The notes under the pieces: generated by a model
Database searches by the model: none
The model's input: the letters and a program-made list of their open reading frames with translations, nothing else
What the model was told of the DNA's origin: nothing
Shown here: piece by piece, positions 46,597-56,078 of the stretch
How the letters are laid out: each line of letters starts with the position of its first letter
Position numbering within the stretch: the stretch's first letter is position 1
Translations under genes and position numbers: made by a program
Assembly (NCBI GenBank): GCA_049840815.1
Contig: JASGJI010000019.1
Location: 407,028 to 471,027, forward strand
From: JASGDN01 sp049840815
Lineage (GTDB): Bacteria > Chloroflexota > Chloroflexia > Thermomicrobiales > UBA6265
DNA: 64,000 nt
Reading direction: 5' to 3'

Positions 46597-48513
46597 ATGC
46601 GGAGAAACGCGCCACAGGTTCAGCAAGTGATCCTGGATCAAGTGATGAACCTGTTCTCTTGGCGGGAGAAGCGATCGGGCGTGATCATGCCCGACGAGCG
46701 GCTCCCTTGGGGCACCACGGTCACGCTGGGCATGCAACATGTGCTGGCGATGTTCGGGTCCACGGTCATCGCGCCGGTGCTGATGGGGTTCGATCCGAAC
46801 CTGGCGATCCTGTTCTCGGGTATCGGCACGCTGATCTTCTTCGCCTTCACGCTGGGCAAGGTTCCGAGCTATCTCGGGTCGAGCTTCGCGTTCATCGCGC
46901 CAGTTGCCGCGGTGACGGCCGGTGGAGGCGGCGTGAAGGAGGCGCTCGGCGGGATCGTGATCGCTGGATTGATCTATGTGTTGATCGGCGTCGCAGTCGA
47001 GCTCAGCGGATCGGCGTGGATCGACGCGCTGATGCCGCCGTTGGTGACTGGCGCCGTCGTCACGATCATCGGACTCAACCTCGCGGGTGCCGCCCGTGGC
47101 ATGGCTCAGGTGAGCATGCCGCTGGCCATCATCACGATCCTCGCCGTGATGGCGGTGGCGATCATTGGCAAGGGGTTGATCGGTCGCTTGCCGATCCTGA
47201 TCGGAACCGTGTTCGGCTACCTCGTGGCGCTGATCCTCGGCGGGACAAACGAGGCCGGGCGCACGATCGGGCCGTTGCACATCTCCGGTGTGGACTTCCA
47301 GCCGGTGCGGGATGCTGCGTGGATCGGCTGGCCGAACTTCACGGCGCCCAGCTTCAACTGGCATGCGATCACGCTGATCGCCCCGGTGGCGATCGTGCTG
47401 GTGGCGGAGAATACGGGCCACATCAAGGCCGTCTCCGAGATGACCGGCCGCAATATGATGCCGTTCCTCGGGCGTGGGTTCATCGGTGATGGTGCGGCGA
47501 CGATGGTCGCCGGGTTCGGCGGCGGCACAGGGGTCACCACCTACGCGGAGAATATCGGCGTGATGGCGGTGACGAAGGTCTTCTCCACCGCGATGTTCGT
47601 GGTGGCCGCCTGCACGGCGATCCTGCTCGGCTTCGTGCCGAAGTTCGGGGCGCTGATCGGCTCGATTCCGCAGGGGGTGCTTGGCGGGGTCTCGACGGTA
47701 CTCTTCGGGCTGATCGCGGTGACCGGTATCCGGATCTGGGTGGAGAATCAGGTCGACTTCTCGAAGACGACGAATCTCTTCATCGCAGCGGTTTCGATCA
47801 TCGTCGGGGCGGCCGACTACACGCTCCACTTCGGTGACTTCGCGCTGGCCGGGATCGGTCTTGGCACGTTCGGCGCGATCATTCTCTACCAGGTCTTCAA
47901 GGCGCTGGGCTACACCGACGCCGTGCTGGCCGCCGATGCGGAGCCGGAAGTCTATGCGGAACGGCGTCCTGCCGCGCGTGGCGGTCGCGGCGGCATGGGC
48001 GGTGGCTGGGCATCCTCGCTCGGGCGGCGCGGCGATGCGCAGACGGGGCGAGGTCGTGGGCAGCAGCGAGCAGCGGCTCCCGTGGAGGAAGACGATTTCT
48101 GGGAATACGATGAGGTCGATGTGATCGAGGATGAGGAGCTCTTCGAGCCCGATCCTCGCGAGCGGCGGTCCTCGGCGTCCGTGCAGCAGCGGCAACCCCA
48201 GCAGCGTCCGCAGCAGCCTCCGCGTGCGTCGCAGCAGGCGACCCGGAACCCGGCGCAGCGTCCGCCGCAACGGCAGGCCCCGGTCGAAGGGGACTACCTT
48301 GATGACTGGGCGTTCGATGAGCCGGCCCAGCCAGAGCCACGCGCTACCCAGCCACCGCAGCGAGCGCCTCAGCAGCAGCAACCGGCCCAGCGCCGTCCGC
48401 AGCAGGGACAGGCACAGGGGCAGCCACAACCTCGCCGCCAGCGTCCGCTGACTGGGCAGGAGCGTGCGTTGCTCGAATCGCAAGGTCTGCTTCCGAAGGA
48501 TGACGAGCGGTAG
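46597..48513 (+). CDS. NCS2-family nucleobase permease (uracil/xanthine type) with long disordered tail
   Basis: 638 aa. Residues ~1-445 are a complete UraA-like carrier of about 14 helices: GMQHVLAMFGSTVIAPVLMG, SYLGSSFAFIAPVAAV and GVTTYAENIGVMAVTKVFS (the NCS2 motif). YAENIGV and the preceding Gly-rich stretch resemble uracil permeases more than xanthine ones. The remaining ~190 residues are hydrophilic and rich in Gln, Arg, Pro and acidic clusters (VEEDDFWEYDEVDVIEDEEL), not a normal part of the family. ATG 46597 has GGGGGAGCAG upstream. Confidence 0.88.
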   Translation: MRRNAPQVQQVILDQVMNLFSWREKRSGVIMPDERLPWGTTVTLGMQHVLAMFGSTVIAPVLMGFDPNLAILFSGIGTLIFFAFTLGKVPSYLGSSFAFIAPVAAVTAGGGGVKEALGGIVIAGLIYVLIGVAVELSGSAWIDALMPPLVTGAVVTIIGLNLAGAARGMAQVSMPLAIITILAVMAVAIIGKGLIGRLPILIGTVFGYLVALILGGTNEAGRTIGPLHISGVDFQPVRDAAWIGWPNFTAPSFNWHAITLIAPVAIVLVAENTGHIKAVSEMTGRNMMPFLGRGFIGDGAATMVAGFGGGTGVTTYAENIGVMAVTKVFSTAMFVVAACTAILLGFVPKFGALIGSIPQGVLGGVSTVLFGLIAVTGIRIWVENQVDFSKTTNLFIAAVSIIVGAADYTLHFGDFALAGIGLGTFGAIILYQVFKALGYTDAVLAADAEPEVYAERRPAARGGRGGMGGGWASSLGRRGDAQTGRGRGQQRAAAPVEEDDFWEYDEVDVIEDEELFEPDPRERRSSASVQQRQPQQRPQQPPRASQQATRNPAQRPPQRQAPVEGDYLDDWAFDEPAQPEPRATQPPQRAPQQQQPAQRRPQQGQAQGQPQPRRQRPLTGQERALLESQGLLPKDDER

Positions 48514-48530
48514 CTCGTTGCCCCTGTTCC

Positions 48531-48591
48531 CGCTGAAAACGCACCAAGCCCCCGGCGCTTCTTCCGTCGGGGGCTTGGTGCGTTTTCAGCG
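48531..48591. terminator. Bidirectional terminator with 24-bp perfect stem
   Basis: Arms 48531-48554 (CGCTGAAAACGCACCAAGCC then CCCG) and 48568-48591 are exact complements with a 13-base loop. Sits between the convergent permease and SMP-30 genes; the AAAA/TTTT tracts are inside the stem foot. Confidence 0.85.
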
Positions 48592-48598
48592 CGGGGGA

Positions 48599-49519
48599 CT
48601 ATCCGAGAGGAGCCGCGACATTCGAGCGGAAGGGCGGAACCCCCTTCACGCCCAGATCGACCGAGAAGAGCGAACCGGCGAGGACGCCTTCGAACTCGTC
48701 ACGGCCGCTGGCGGCGGCGGTGGTGATGAAGGCGGTTGCGAAGTCGGGGCCGCCGAACGCGATGCTGGAGACCTTGCGCGCGGGGAACTTCACGCGCCCG
48801 ATGGAGGCACCCTCCGGCGTGTAGGCGTAGAGCGCGCGGCCATCCCAGCGGGCGGACCAGAGCGTGCCCTCGGCGTCCACAGTCATGCCGTCCGGGTAGC
48901 CCTCACCGGCCGGATCGCCGATCAGGATGCGGCGGTTGCTGATCTCGGCGGTCTCGGGGTTGTAGTCCAGCGCGTAGATGCGGCGAGTACTGGTGTCGGA
49001 GTGGTACATCGTGCGGCGGTCGGGGCTGAAGCCGATGCCGTTCGAGAGGCCGATGTCATCGAAGAGCAGGGTCAGGCTGCCGTCCGGGAAGAGCCGGTAA
49101 AGACGTCCGACGTGATCCTGCGAGGGCATGGTGCCGCAGAGGACGCTGCCATCCGGAGCGGCTTCGACGTCGTTGAAGCGGCTGTCGGCCTCGGCATCGA
49201 TGCGCTCGATAACGGTGGAGACGTCGCCGGTGTCCGGGTCGAGCCGGAGGATGGTGCCGAAGGAGCAGAAGAGCAGCAGCGAGCCGTCCTCCTGCAACGT
49301 GCTGCCGCCGACTTCGTGCGCATGCTGGTAGACGAGGTCGTTCGCACCGGTGGCGGGATCGTAGCGGAAGATGCGGCCGGGCGGGATGTCGGTCCAGAAA
49401 AGGACATTGCGGCGGTCGTCCCAGATCGGTCCCTCGCCGGTCTTGCAGGGGAGATCGACCAGCAGGTCCGGGCCGGATTCGGGTTCGAGGAACGGTGTGG
49501 CGTCGTGGGTCTCGGTCAT
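48599..49519 (-). CDS. SMP-30/gluconolactonase family lactonase
   Basis: 306 aa six-bladed propeller. Metal ligands recognisable: Glu in KTGEGPIWD, Asn in DSRFNDVEAAPDG, Asn and Asp in GLSNGIGFSPD and GYPDGMTVDAEG. Hydrolyses sugar lactones in relatives. ATG 49519 has GGAGGG upstream; the frame continues to 49843 without one. The aldolase gene 348 bp upstream on the same strand suggests a sugar-acid pathway. Confidence 0.9.
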   Translation of the reverse strand: MTETHDATPFLEPESGPDLLVDLPCKTGEGPIWDDRRNVLFWTDIPPGRIFRYDPATGANDLVYQHAHEVGGSTLQEDGSLLLFCSFGTILRLDPDTGDVSTVIERIDAEADSRFNDVEAAPDGSVLCGTMPSQDHVGRLYRLFPDGSLTLLFDDIGLSNGIGFSPDRRTMYHSDTSTRRIYALDYNPETAEISNRRILIGDPAGEGYPDGMTVDAEGTLWSARWDGRALYAYTPEGASIGRVKFPARKVSSIAFGGPDFATAFITTAAASGRDEFEGVLAGSLFSVDLGVKGVPPFRSNVAAPLG

Positions 49520-49867
49520 GATTTGGCCCTCCGTGGGTAAGGTGGCGATCCTGTGGCAGGGGATTTCCGGCTCCGCTTGAAGGTGGATCGCTTCGCTCCG
49601 TTGTGTGCTCATCCTACCCGGACACGGGGTTGGGATTTCGGAGAACCAGCGGTACGAAACGGCTTTCGTGACGAGGCCGTGTGTATGGCGGGACCGACGT
49701 GTCCCGCCCCTTTGGGCTGGCGATGGGGAGGTTCGTGTAAGCGACGCATGGATGGACATCCCATGTAACGCGGAGGCATTCTTCGGGCCGCACCGCTCGG
49801 GATGACGGTTCGTTCGTGCTGGCGAAGCGGCTTGCCTCATCACGTCGCTTGTGCCCCGTCACACGTC
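49520..49867. other. Spacer between aldolase and lactonase genes
   Basis: 348 bp with no gene. A GGGACCGACGTGTCCCG palindrome-like string lies at 49690-49706, reminiscent of the dispersed GACCGACAC family. Confidence 0.5.
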
Positions 49868-50818
49868 CTACGCCCAGCGAAGGATGAGCGCATCGCGACG
49901 CCGGGCGTGGGCGATGATGCCTTCCGCGAGAGGTGGGTTCAGCTGGCCGAACGGTGCGCGGGAGCGATCGGAGGCGATGATGCCGCCTTCCTTCATCAGG
50001 ACCTTGGTCGCGCGGAGATTGCACTGCCGGTTTTCGTAGTGAATCATCGGCAGCCAGTGCTCCCAGGTCGCGGTGGCCTGCTCGTGGTTGCCGGCCAGCC
50101 AGTCGCGCACGATGCTACCGAGGACATCGGGGATGGCCGCGCTCGGCATCGTTCCGGTCGCACCCGCTTCGAGGTCGGGGATGAGCGTGATGCTCTCCTC
50201 GCCATCGAACGGGCCGGGGAGGCTCTCGCCGGCGAGCGCGATCAGCTGGCGCAGCTTGGCGGCGGCATTCGCGGATTCCACCTTCACGTACTGGACGTGC
50301 GGGATCTCCTGCGCGAGGCGGGCGAGGAAGGCCGCGGAGAGCGGTGTGCCGCTCATTGGGGCGTCCTGGATCATGATCGGGATGTCGATGGCATCGGCGA
50401 TGGCGTGGAAATACTCCACCAGCCCACCTTCCTCCACGCGGAGCGTCGCGCCATGGTAGGGCGGCATGATCATCACCATCGCAGCCCCCTCGTCCTGAGC
50501 GCGACGGCTGCGCTCGGCGGCGATGGCCGTGCCGTAGTGGCTGGTGGTGACGATCACCGGGACGCGGCCATCGACCCGTTTCAGGATGCGCGACTGGAGT
50601 TGTTGCCGCTCGTCGTCGGTGAGGGCGAATTGCTCCGAGTAGTTGGCGAGGATGCAGATACCATCGACCCCGGCGTCGATCAGGTAGTCGATGACGCGGT
50701 CCTGGCTCTCGAAGTCGATCGCCTCATCGTCGCGAAACGGGGTGGGGGCGATGGGAAAGACCCCGGTGAGTGGCGCGAAGGGTTCCACGGCACCGGAGGC
50801 AGTCGTTTGTGCGCACAT
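49868..50818 (-). CDS. DapA/N-acetylneuraminate-lyase family aldolase
   Basis: 316 aa TIM barrel. Catalytic Tyr in MIMPPYHGA and Schiff-base Lys in VQYVKVESA; the N-terminal GVFPIAPTPFRDDEAIDFES and GICILANYSEQFALTDDER strands are typical, with ANYSE in place of the GTTGE of true DapA, so it is a catabolic member (2-keto-3-deoxy sugar acid or similar), not lysine synthesis. ATG 50818 follows AAAGGAGATGGT. Pairs functionally with the SMP-30 lactonase. Confidence 0.85.
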   Translation of the reverse strand: MCAQTTASGAVEPFAPLTGVFPIAPTPFRDDEAIDFESQDRVIDYLIDAGVDGICILANYSEQFALTDDERQQLQSRILKRVDGRVPVIVTTSHYGTAIAAERSRRAQDEGAAMVMIMPPYHGATLRVEEGGLVEYFHAIADAIDIPIMIQDAPMSGTPLSAAFLARLAQEIPHVQYVKVESANAAAKLRQLIALAGESLPGPFDGEESITLIPDLEAGATGTMPSAAIPDVLGSIVRDWLAGNHEQATATWEHWLPMIHYENRQCNLRATKVLMKEGGIIASDRSRAPFGQLNPPLAEGIIAHARRRDALILRWA

Positions 50819-50925
50819 ACCATCTCCTTTGGGGACATCTGACAAGTGGGGTGCTGATTGTTGCGCTCAGCATACCCGCATCGAGCCAGTTGCCGGGCCA
50901 TTCTCGGTAGGAGAAGCCATGAATA

Positions 50926-50938
50926 GGTCATTATGACC
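50926..50938. promoter_or_regulatory. 13-bp perfect palindrome in the aldolase/amt divergent region
   Basis: GGTCATTATGACC, centred between the divergent start sites (108 bp from the aldolase ATG, 180 bp from amt). Shape fits a GntR-like operator. Confidence 0.5.
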
Positions 50939-51117
50939 AAAAAACATGGGCACATTCGGTCGTCTTGTATCTTTGCCCATTCGGGATGGATTTCTAGACT
51001 ACTGACATGCAGCACGATGATGTGTGTTTTTGTGCAATGTGCGCACTGGATGCGGCGTTTCGGGGGAGCAATCGCGGCGTCGCGCGTTCAGCATCGTGGT
51101 GGGAGTGAGGACGGTCT

Positions 51118-52329
51118 ATGGATTCAGGGAATACCGCATTTGTCCTGATCTGTGCGGCGATGGTCATGCTGATGACCCCTGCGCTTGGGTTCTTCTATGG
51201 TGGGCTCGTCAATCGGAAGAATGTGCTCTCCACGCTGATGCACAGCTTCTTCATTCTCGCGCTGATCAGCGTCGTGTGGGTCCTGTGGGGCTACACGTTG
51301 GCGTTCGGCGCGGACAAGGGCGGCATCATCGGCGGGCTGGACTACATCGGCCTCAAGGGGATCGGCACCGACTCCGTGATGGAGGACTACGGTATTCCGA
51401 CCCTGGCCTTCGTCGGCTTCCAGATGATGTTCGCGGCAATCACCCCGGCCCTCATCTCGGGTGCGTTCGCGGAGCGCAAGAACTTCAAGTCCTTCGTGCT
51501 CTTCAGCCTTCTGTGGTCCACGCTGATCTATGCTCCGCTCGCCCATTGGGTGTGGGGCGGTGGCTGGCTGTACAAACTCGGCGCACTGGACTTCGCCGGT
51601 GGCACCGTCATCCACATCTCCTCCGGCGTCGCGGCGCTGGTCTGCGCGATCGTCCTCGGCAAGCGGAAGAGCTTCGGTACGCCGGATGCCGATCCGCACA
51701 ACCTGACACTGACCGTGCTTGGCGCGGGACTCCTCTGGTTCGGTTGGTTCGGTTTCAACGCGGGTAGCGCGCTGGCCGCGACCGGGCAGGCGGCGAACGC
51801 CTTCGTCGTCACCCACATTGCCGCCGCCGCTGGCGCGCTGGCCTGGATGTCGGTCGCCTGGATTCGCCACGGTCATCCGAGCGTGCTCGGCGCGGCGGCA
51901 GGAGCAGTTGCCGGGCTCGTCGGCATTACCCCGGCGGCGGGGTTCGTCGGTCCAGCTGCGGCGATCATCATCGGCGTCGGCGCGGGCGTCTTCTGCCCGC
52001 TGGCCCTCGACCTGGTGAAGGAGCGCTTCGGGATTGACGACGCGCTGGATGTCTTCGCCGTCCACGGTGTCGGTGGGATCTGGGGCGCGCTGGCCACCGG
52101 CCTCTTCGCCCAGGAGTCGATCGGTGGGGTCGACGGCCTTTTCTTCGGCAATCCGGGCCAGTTCTGGAACCAGATCGTCGCGACGGTTGCCGCGATTGTC
52201 TTCGCTGCGATCGGCACCTTCATTCTCCTGAAGCTCGTGAACGCGATCTTCCCGCTCCGCGTCCAGGAGGACGTCGAAGTGCTCGGTCTCGATGCGTCCC
52301 TGCATGGTGAGACCGCCTACCAACTCTAG
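51118..52329 (+). CDS. amt: Ammonium transporter (Amt family)
   Basis: 403 aa, eleven helices. FFYGGLVNRKNVLSTLMHSF is the family signature; the pore twin His residues are in GGTVIHISSG and FAVHGVGGIWG; Phe gate residues in the AFVGFQMMFAAITPALISGA stretch. Takes up ammonium, useful beside ureide and nucleobase nitrogen pathways. ATG 51118 after GGGAGTGAGG. No GlnB/GlnK gene is adjacent; a 45-aa membrane protein follows instead. Confidence 0.95.
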   Translation: MDSGNTAFVLICAAMVMLMTPALGFFYGGLVNRKNVLSTLMHSFFILALISVVWVLWGYTLAFGADKGGIIGGLDYIGLKGIGTDSVMEDYGIPTLAFVGFQMMFAAITPALISGAFAERKNFKSFVLFSLLWSTLIYAPLAHWVWGGGWLYKLGALDFAGGTVIHISSGVAALVCAIVLGKRKSFGTPDADPHNLTLTVLGAGLLWFGWFGFNAGSALAATGQAANAFVVTHIAAAAGALAWMSVAWIRHGHPSVLGAAAGAVAGLVGITPAAGFVGPAAAIIIGVGAGVFCPLALDLVKERFGIDDALDVFAVHGVGGIWGALATGLFAQESIGGVDGLFFGNPGQFWNQIVATVAAIVFAAIGTFILLKLVNAIFPLRVQEDVEVLGLDASLHGETAYQL

Positions 52330-52345
52330 TAGTCCTGCGGCTTGA

Positions 52346-52375
52346 GGTTGGGGGCGGGCGTGCCCGCTCCCAACC
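52346..52375 (+). terminator. Stem-loop after amt
   Basis: GGTTGGGGGCGGGC pairs with GCCCGCTCCCAACC (one G-T pair), 17 bp past the amt stop and 54 bp before the small gene. Likely an attenuating or mRNA-end hairpin. Confidence 0.6.
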
Positions 52376-52428
52376 GGGGTCCAGACCAACATCGATCTGT
52401 TGTCCACCAACCAGAAGGGATATCCGCC

Positions 52429-52566
52429 ATGCTCCTCGTCATCGCCTTCGCCCTCTTCGCCCTGATGCTCGTTTCGTGGTTCGTCGCCCCGTCCGCCGAG
52501 AAGTCGGTCACGGTCGCCAAGGATGCCCCGACGGTTTCTCCGGTTGGCACCGCGATGCAGCACTAG
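52429..52566 (+). CDS. Small single-span membrane protein (45 aa)
   Basis: ATG 52429 follows AGAAGGGATATCCGCC. The first 21 residues (MLLVIAFALFALMLVSWFVA) are one membrane helix, the rest a short polar tail with SAEKSVTVAKDAP. Too small for a known family. Its position directly behind amt suggests an accessory of the transporter; this is inference. Confidence 0.6.
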   Translation: MLLVIAFALFALMLVSWFVAPSAEKSVTVAKDAPTVSPVGTAMQH

Positions 52567-53033
52567 GTTTCTTGATGGCGCCGGCTAGGGCCGGACGCCG
52601 TTGGTATGTGGATGACCTGAATCTGGTCGCTGTGAGGCGAGGGCTGGCATGATGCCGTCCTCGCCTCTTGTGCTGAGTGGGGTGTGATGCTTTCCTTCTC
52701 CTAGGGACATCGCGTCTTGCTCGTCTTGTGGTTCTCGGGTGCAATCCAGTCCGGCAGTGGCAGCGATGGAGCGTGCAGACCCGTCTCCCTCCCGCATCTG
52801 CGAAGGCCGTGGCTGCCGGGATGCTGCGATCGCCTCGTGGACGAGCACCAGCCCTGACGGTGAGCGGCGGCCCCGCCATGGAACGTGTGCGACACCCGGA
52901 GCTCAGTGCTCACTTTTTTCGCCTCTGTCGTACACTGCCGGGGTAGATCCTTGGCGCGTTCGAACCCGTGATACTGAAGCCTGCCGCGACAGCCCCTGCC
53001 CGTTGGGGACCGACCTGGCAATGGAGGGACCCC
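52567..53033. other. Intergenic region before the MoxR operon
   Basis: 467 bp with no supported gene. A possible -10 (GTACACT) lies near 52930 ahead of MoxR. Confidence 0.45.
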
Positions 53034-54026
53034 TTGGCAGCCACGAGTCAGCAGATCGACGTAGCGGAAGGTCCGGCGTACGTTCAGGCAGTCGCGAATC
53101 GTCTGGCGGATGAGGTCGAGCGCGTCATCATCGGCAAGCGTGCCGTGATCGACCAGGTGATCGTCGCCATGCTGTGTGAAGGGCATGTCCTGCTGGAGGA
53201 TGTCCCTGGCATCGGCAAGACGATGATGGCGCGATCGGTGGCGACGGCGCTGGGAGGGTCCTTCGGCCGCGTTCAGTTCACGCCTGATCTCCTGCCATCG
53301 GACATCACCGGGGCGATGGTCTTCGATCCGCGTTCGGCGGAGTTCACCTATCGCGAGGGGCCGGTCCTCGTGAACATCCTGCTCGCGGACGAAATCAACC
53401 GCGCCGGGCCGCGAACGCAGAGCGCGCTGCTGGAAGCGATGGAAGAGCGCCAGGTCTCGGTCGAGCGCGAGCGGATCGATCTTCCTCGTCCGTTTGTGGT
53501 CCTCGCGACGCAGAACCCGGTCGAACTGGAAGGTACGTTCCCGCTGCCGGAAGCGCAGCTCGACCGATTCATGATCCGCACGTCCATCGGCTATCCGGAG
53601 CTGGATGAGGAGCGGATGATGCTCCGTCGCTTCCGGACGGGCACGCCGTTGGCCGCCGTGCGACCCGTGACGAGTCCGGAGGAGATGCGGAATCTCATCG
53701 CGATCGTGCGCGAGGTCCATATCGGGGTCGCCGTGGAAGACTACCTGTTGGCGCTGGTGCGCGGCACGCGGGATGCCAATGCCATCGAGGTCGGTGCCAG
53801 TCCACGAGCGGCGCTTTCGCTGGCACGGGCGGCACAGGCGAATGCCGCGATCCACGGACGGAGCTACGTCATCCCGGACGATGTGCGCGATCTGGCGGTG
53901 CCGGTGCTTGCCCACCGCGTCCTGCCGACTGCTCAGGCCGATCTGCGCGGCACGACGGCGGCGGACCTTGTGGCGGAGGTGATCGCCGCGACCCCGGTTC
54001 CGGTTGAGAATGTCACCTCGGTCTAG
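53034..54026 (+). CDS. MoxR-family AAA+ ATPase
   Basis: 330 aa from TTG 53034, chosen because GGAGGG precedes it; GTG 52968 would add 22 unrelated residues. Walker A EDVPGIGKTMMAR, Walker B LLADEINRAGPRTQ, sensor 1 LATQNPVELEGTFPLPEAQL and the C-terminal lid (GASPRAALSLARAAQANAAI) are intact. MoxR ATPases act as chaperones for maturation of co-encoded membrane or metal proteins, here the DUF58 protein 20 bp on. Confidence 0.92.
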   Translation: MAATSQQIDVAEGPAYVQAVANRLADEVERVIIGKRAVIDQVIVAMLCEGHVLLEDVPGIGKTMMARSVATALGGSFGRVQFTPDLLPSDITGAMVFDPRSAEFTYREGPVLVNILLADEINRAGPRTQSALLEAMEERQVSVERERIDLPRPFVVLATQNPVELEGTFPLPEAQLDRFMIRTSIGYPELDEERMMLRRFRTGTPLAAVRPVTSPEEMRNLIAIVREVHIGVAVEDYLLALVRGTRDANAIEVGASPRAALSLARAAQANAAIHGRSYVIPDDVRDLAVPVLAHRVLPTAQADLRGTTAADLVAEVIAATPVPVENVTSV

Positions 54027-54046
54027 GGGCAGGAGGTGATGGCGTC

Positions 54047-55393
54047 GTGGCGACGGTGGGCGAACGGTTGACGGCACGGGTTCCTGCGGCAATACCGCTG
54101 AGCCGGCGGCAGCGGTTTCTGGCATGGTGGAACAATCCGGCGGCGGATGTTGACATTCGCCGGTGGGCCGCCATTGCCGGGGTGATCGGCGTGGCCGGGG
54201 CTCTCCTGCGCGAACCAATCCTGTTGCTGCTGGCGATTTCGATCTTCCTCGCCGGGCTGATCGCACGATTGTGGTGGGACCATTCGTTCACCAACCTGAC
54301 GATCGCGCATGCCTTTTCCTCCGAACGCGCCTTCTTCGGAGACGAGGTGACGCTGACCATTACGGTGAGAAACGAGAAACCGCTTCCGATCACGCGCTTC
54401 GACGTTGCCGAGGAGGTGACGACGAATGTGGAGCTGGTCGGGCATGAGACGTCGCGGTCCGAGCGGTCCGATCGACGGGTGATGCGATCGGTCTTCAGCC
54501 TGGGGATGTACGAGCGCGTTGCGCACCGCTATCGCATTCCCGCGCACAAGCGGGGATGGTATCGCTTCGGTCCGGCGAGCCTTGCGGCGGTTGATCCGTT
54601 CGGGATCGTCACCCGACGTCAGGTGCTGGACGAGACGCATGGCTTCCTGACCTATCCGCGCATGGTGCCAATCTCGACGCTGGTGGTGCCTGCGCGGCAG
54701 CCGTATGGCGATCATCGCCCGCAGCAGCAGGTGATCGAGGACCCGATGCGGTTCGCCGGGGTGCGGCCCTACGTGCCCGGCGATAGCCCCCGGCGCATCC
54801 ATTGGCGGGCGTCGGCGCGGATGGGCGAGCTGCAAACGCGGACGTTCGAGCCGACTGCCTCGCCGGTGGCAGCGATCTTCCTCGACACGATTACCTTCTC
54901 CTACCTCTGGGAGGGGCAGGACGCCGATCTGCTCGAACTCGCCATCACGGTCGCGGCGTCGCTCTCCAATCAAATGCTTCTCGAACGGAATCAGGTCGGG
55001 ATCTACATCAACGCGCCGATTCCGGGGCGGACGCGTGTCGTTCGCGTGCCCCCGGGACGCCGTCCTGGCCAGCTGACACGCATCCTGGAATCGTTGGCGA
55101 TGCTGACCCCGGCCTTCGGGGATCGTATCGAGCAGGTGATTGTCGATGAGCTGCCCCGGCTCCCCTGGGGCGCGGCCATCGTCATCGTGACATGCAAGGT
55201 CACCGAGTCTCTGCAACGGTCGCTGTTGCGCATCGCGCGGTCCAGCGGTTCCCAGCGCTGCGTGCTCGTGGTGGTCGGCGATGAGGAACTGGAACTGGTC
55301 GCCGAAGTGCGGAAGCGGGTCGCGATCTATCGGGTCAGCGGAAAGGAGGCGTGGGATGTCATCGAACACATCGCCCTGGACCGCGTTCACTAG
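54047..55393 (+). CDS. DUF58 domain protein
   Basis: 448 aa. Two adjacent N-terminal membrane helices (WAAIAGVIGVAGALLREP, ILLLLAISIFLAGLIARLWW), a beta domain, and the DUF58 signature RPYVPGDSPRRIHWRASARM at about residue 245. GTG 54047 follows AGGAGGTG. Standard partner of MoxR; often precedes a transglutaminase-type protein. Confidence 0.9.
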   Translation: MATVGERLTARVPAAIPLSRRQRFLAWWNNPAADVDIRRWAAIAGVIGVAGALLREPILLLLAISIFLAGLIARLWWDHSFTNLTIAHAFSSERAFFGDEVTLTITVRNEKPLPITRFDVAEEVTTNVELVGHETSRSERSDRRVMRSVFSLGMYERVAHRYRIPAHKRGWYRFGPASLAAVDPFGIVTRRQVLDETHGFLTYPRMVPISTLVVPARQPYGDHRPQQQVIEDPMRFAGVRPYVPGDSPRRIHWRASARMGELQTRTFEPTASPVAAIFLDTITFSYLWEGQDADLLELAITVAASLSNQMLLERNQVGIYINAPIPGRTRVVRVPPGRRPGQLTRILESLAMLTPAFGDRIEQVIVDELPRLPWGAAIVIVTCKVTESLQRSLLRIARSSGSQRCVLVVVGDEELELVAEVRKRVAIYRVSGKEAWDVIEHIALDRVH

Positions 55394-56078
55394 TCCGGAG
55401 CGTGGTGGTGGTGCCTCCGATCCGGATGACCGGCGGGGGACGCCATTCCGGGTGTGGCAAACGGCGATTGCCTTTCCCATCCTGCTGGCGATGCTGGTCA
55501 CGTCGGCGGTCGCACCATTCCTCCATCTCTTCCTGAACCCGGACTTCGGCCTCACCGCCGGGCGTCCCGCGCCGTCGATGCTGGGATTTGCCTTCGTCGG
55601 CCTGGTCGGGTGCTGGTCGGCGCGGTGGATCGCGCCGCGCATCCCGAACAAGGTCGCTTGGTCGGTCGCGTCGGTCGTGCTGTGGGCGGCCAGCTTCTCG
55701 GTCTGGATGCTGGTACAGCCGCACTACGATTTCCTGGCTTTCCTGCGTGATCCGGGGTCGCTGGTCCGCGGGCAAGGCTATTTCGTCGTGCCGATGTTCC
55801 TGGCGTTTGGAGCGTGGTGGCTGGGATCGCGGTATGGATTCGATTCTGGCCGCTTCATGCCGGAGGAGATCCGTGGATTGGTCCAGCGTTGCTGGTTGAT
55901 CCTGATCGGCTCGATCATCCTGGCGGCGCTGGTCCACGGCGATGCCGGGCAATCGGCCATCGATGCGGCGCGGTTCGCGGTGCCGTTCGCGATGATTGCC
56001 AGCGTGGCGCTGGTAGCCGGGACGGAAGTCGAGGCGACGCGGCGGGTTGCGCGAAGGCGGGGCGGGGTTCGAGCCTGA
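55356..56078 (+). CDS. Polytopic membrane protein, third gene of the MoxR-DUF58 operon (probably cut at its 3' end)
   Basis: 240 aa, about six helices (TAIAFPILLAMLVTSAVA through VPFAMIASVALVAGTEVEA). ATG 55356 after AAAGGAGGCGTGGG lies inside the DUF58 3' end. In related operons this slot holds a longer membrane protein with an extracytoplasmic transglutaminase or DUF4129 domain. Here it ends RRVARRRGGVRA just where base composition changes and a minus-strand gene of another type begins, so the stop may be artificial. Confidence 0.7.
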   Translation: MSSNTSPWTAFTSPERGGGASDPDDRRGTPFRVWQTAIAFPILLAMLVTSAVAPFLHLFLNPDFGLTAGRPAPSMLGFAFVGLVGCWSARWIAPRIPNKVAWSVASVVLWAASFSVWMLVQPHYDFLAFLRDPGSLVRGQGYFVVPMFLAFGAWWLGSRYGFDSGRFMPEEIRGLVQRCWLILIGSIILAALVHGDAGQSAIDAARFAVPFAMIASVALVAGTEVEATRRVARRRGGVRA

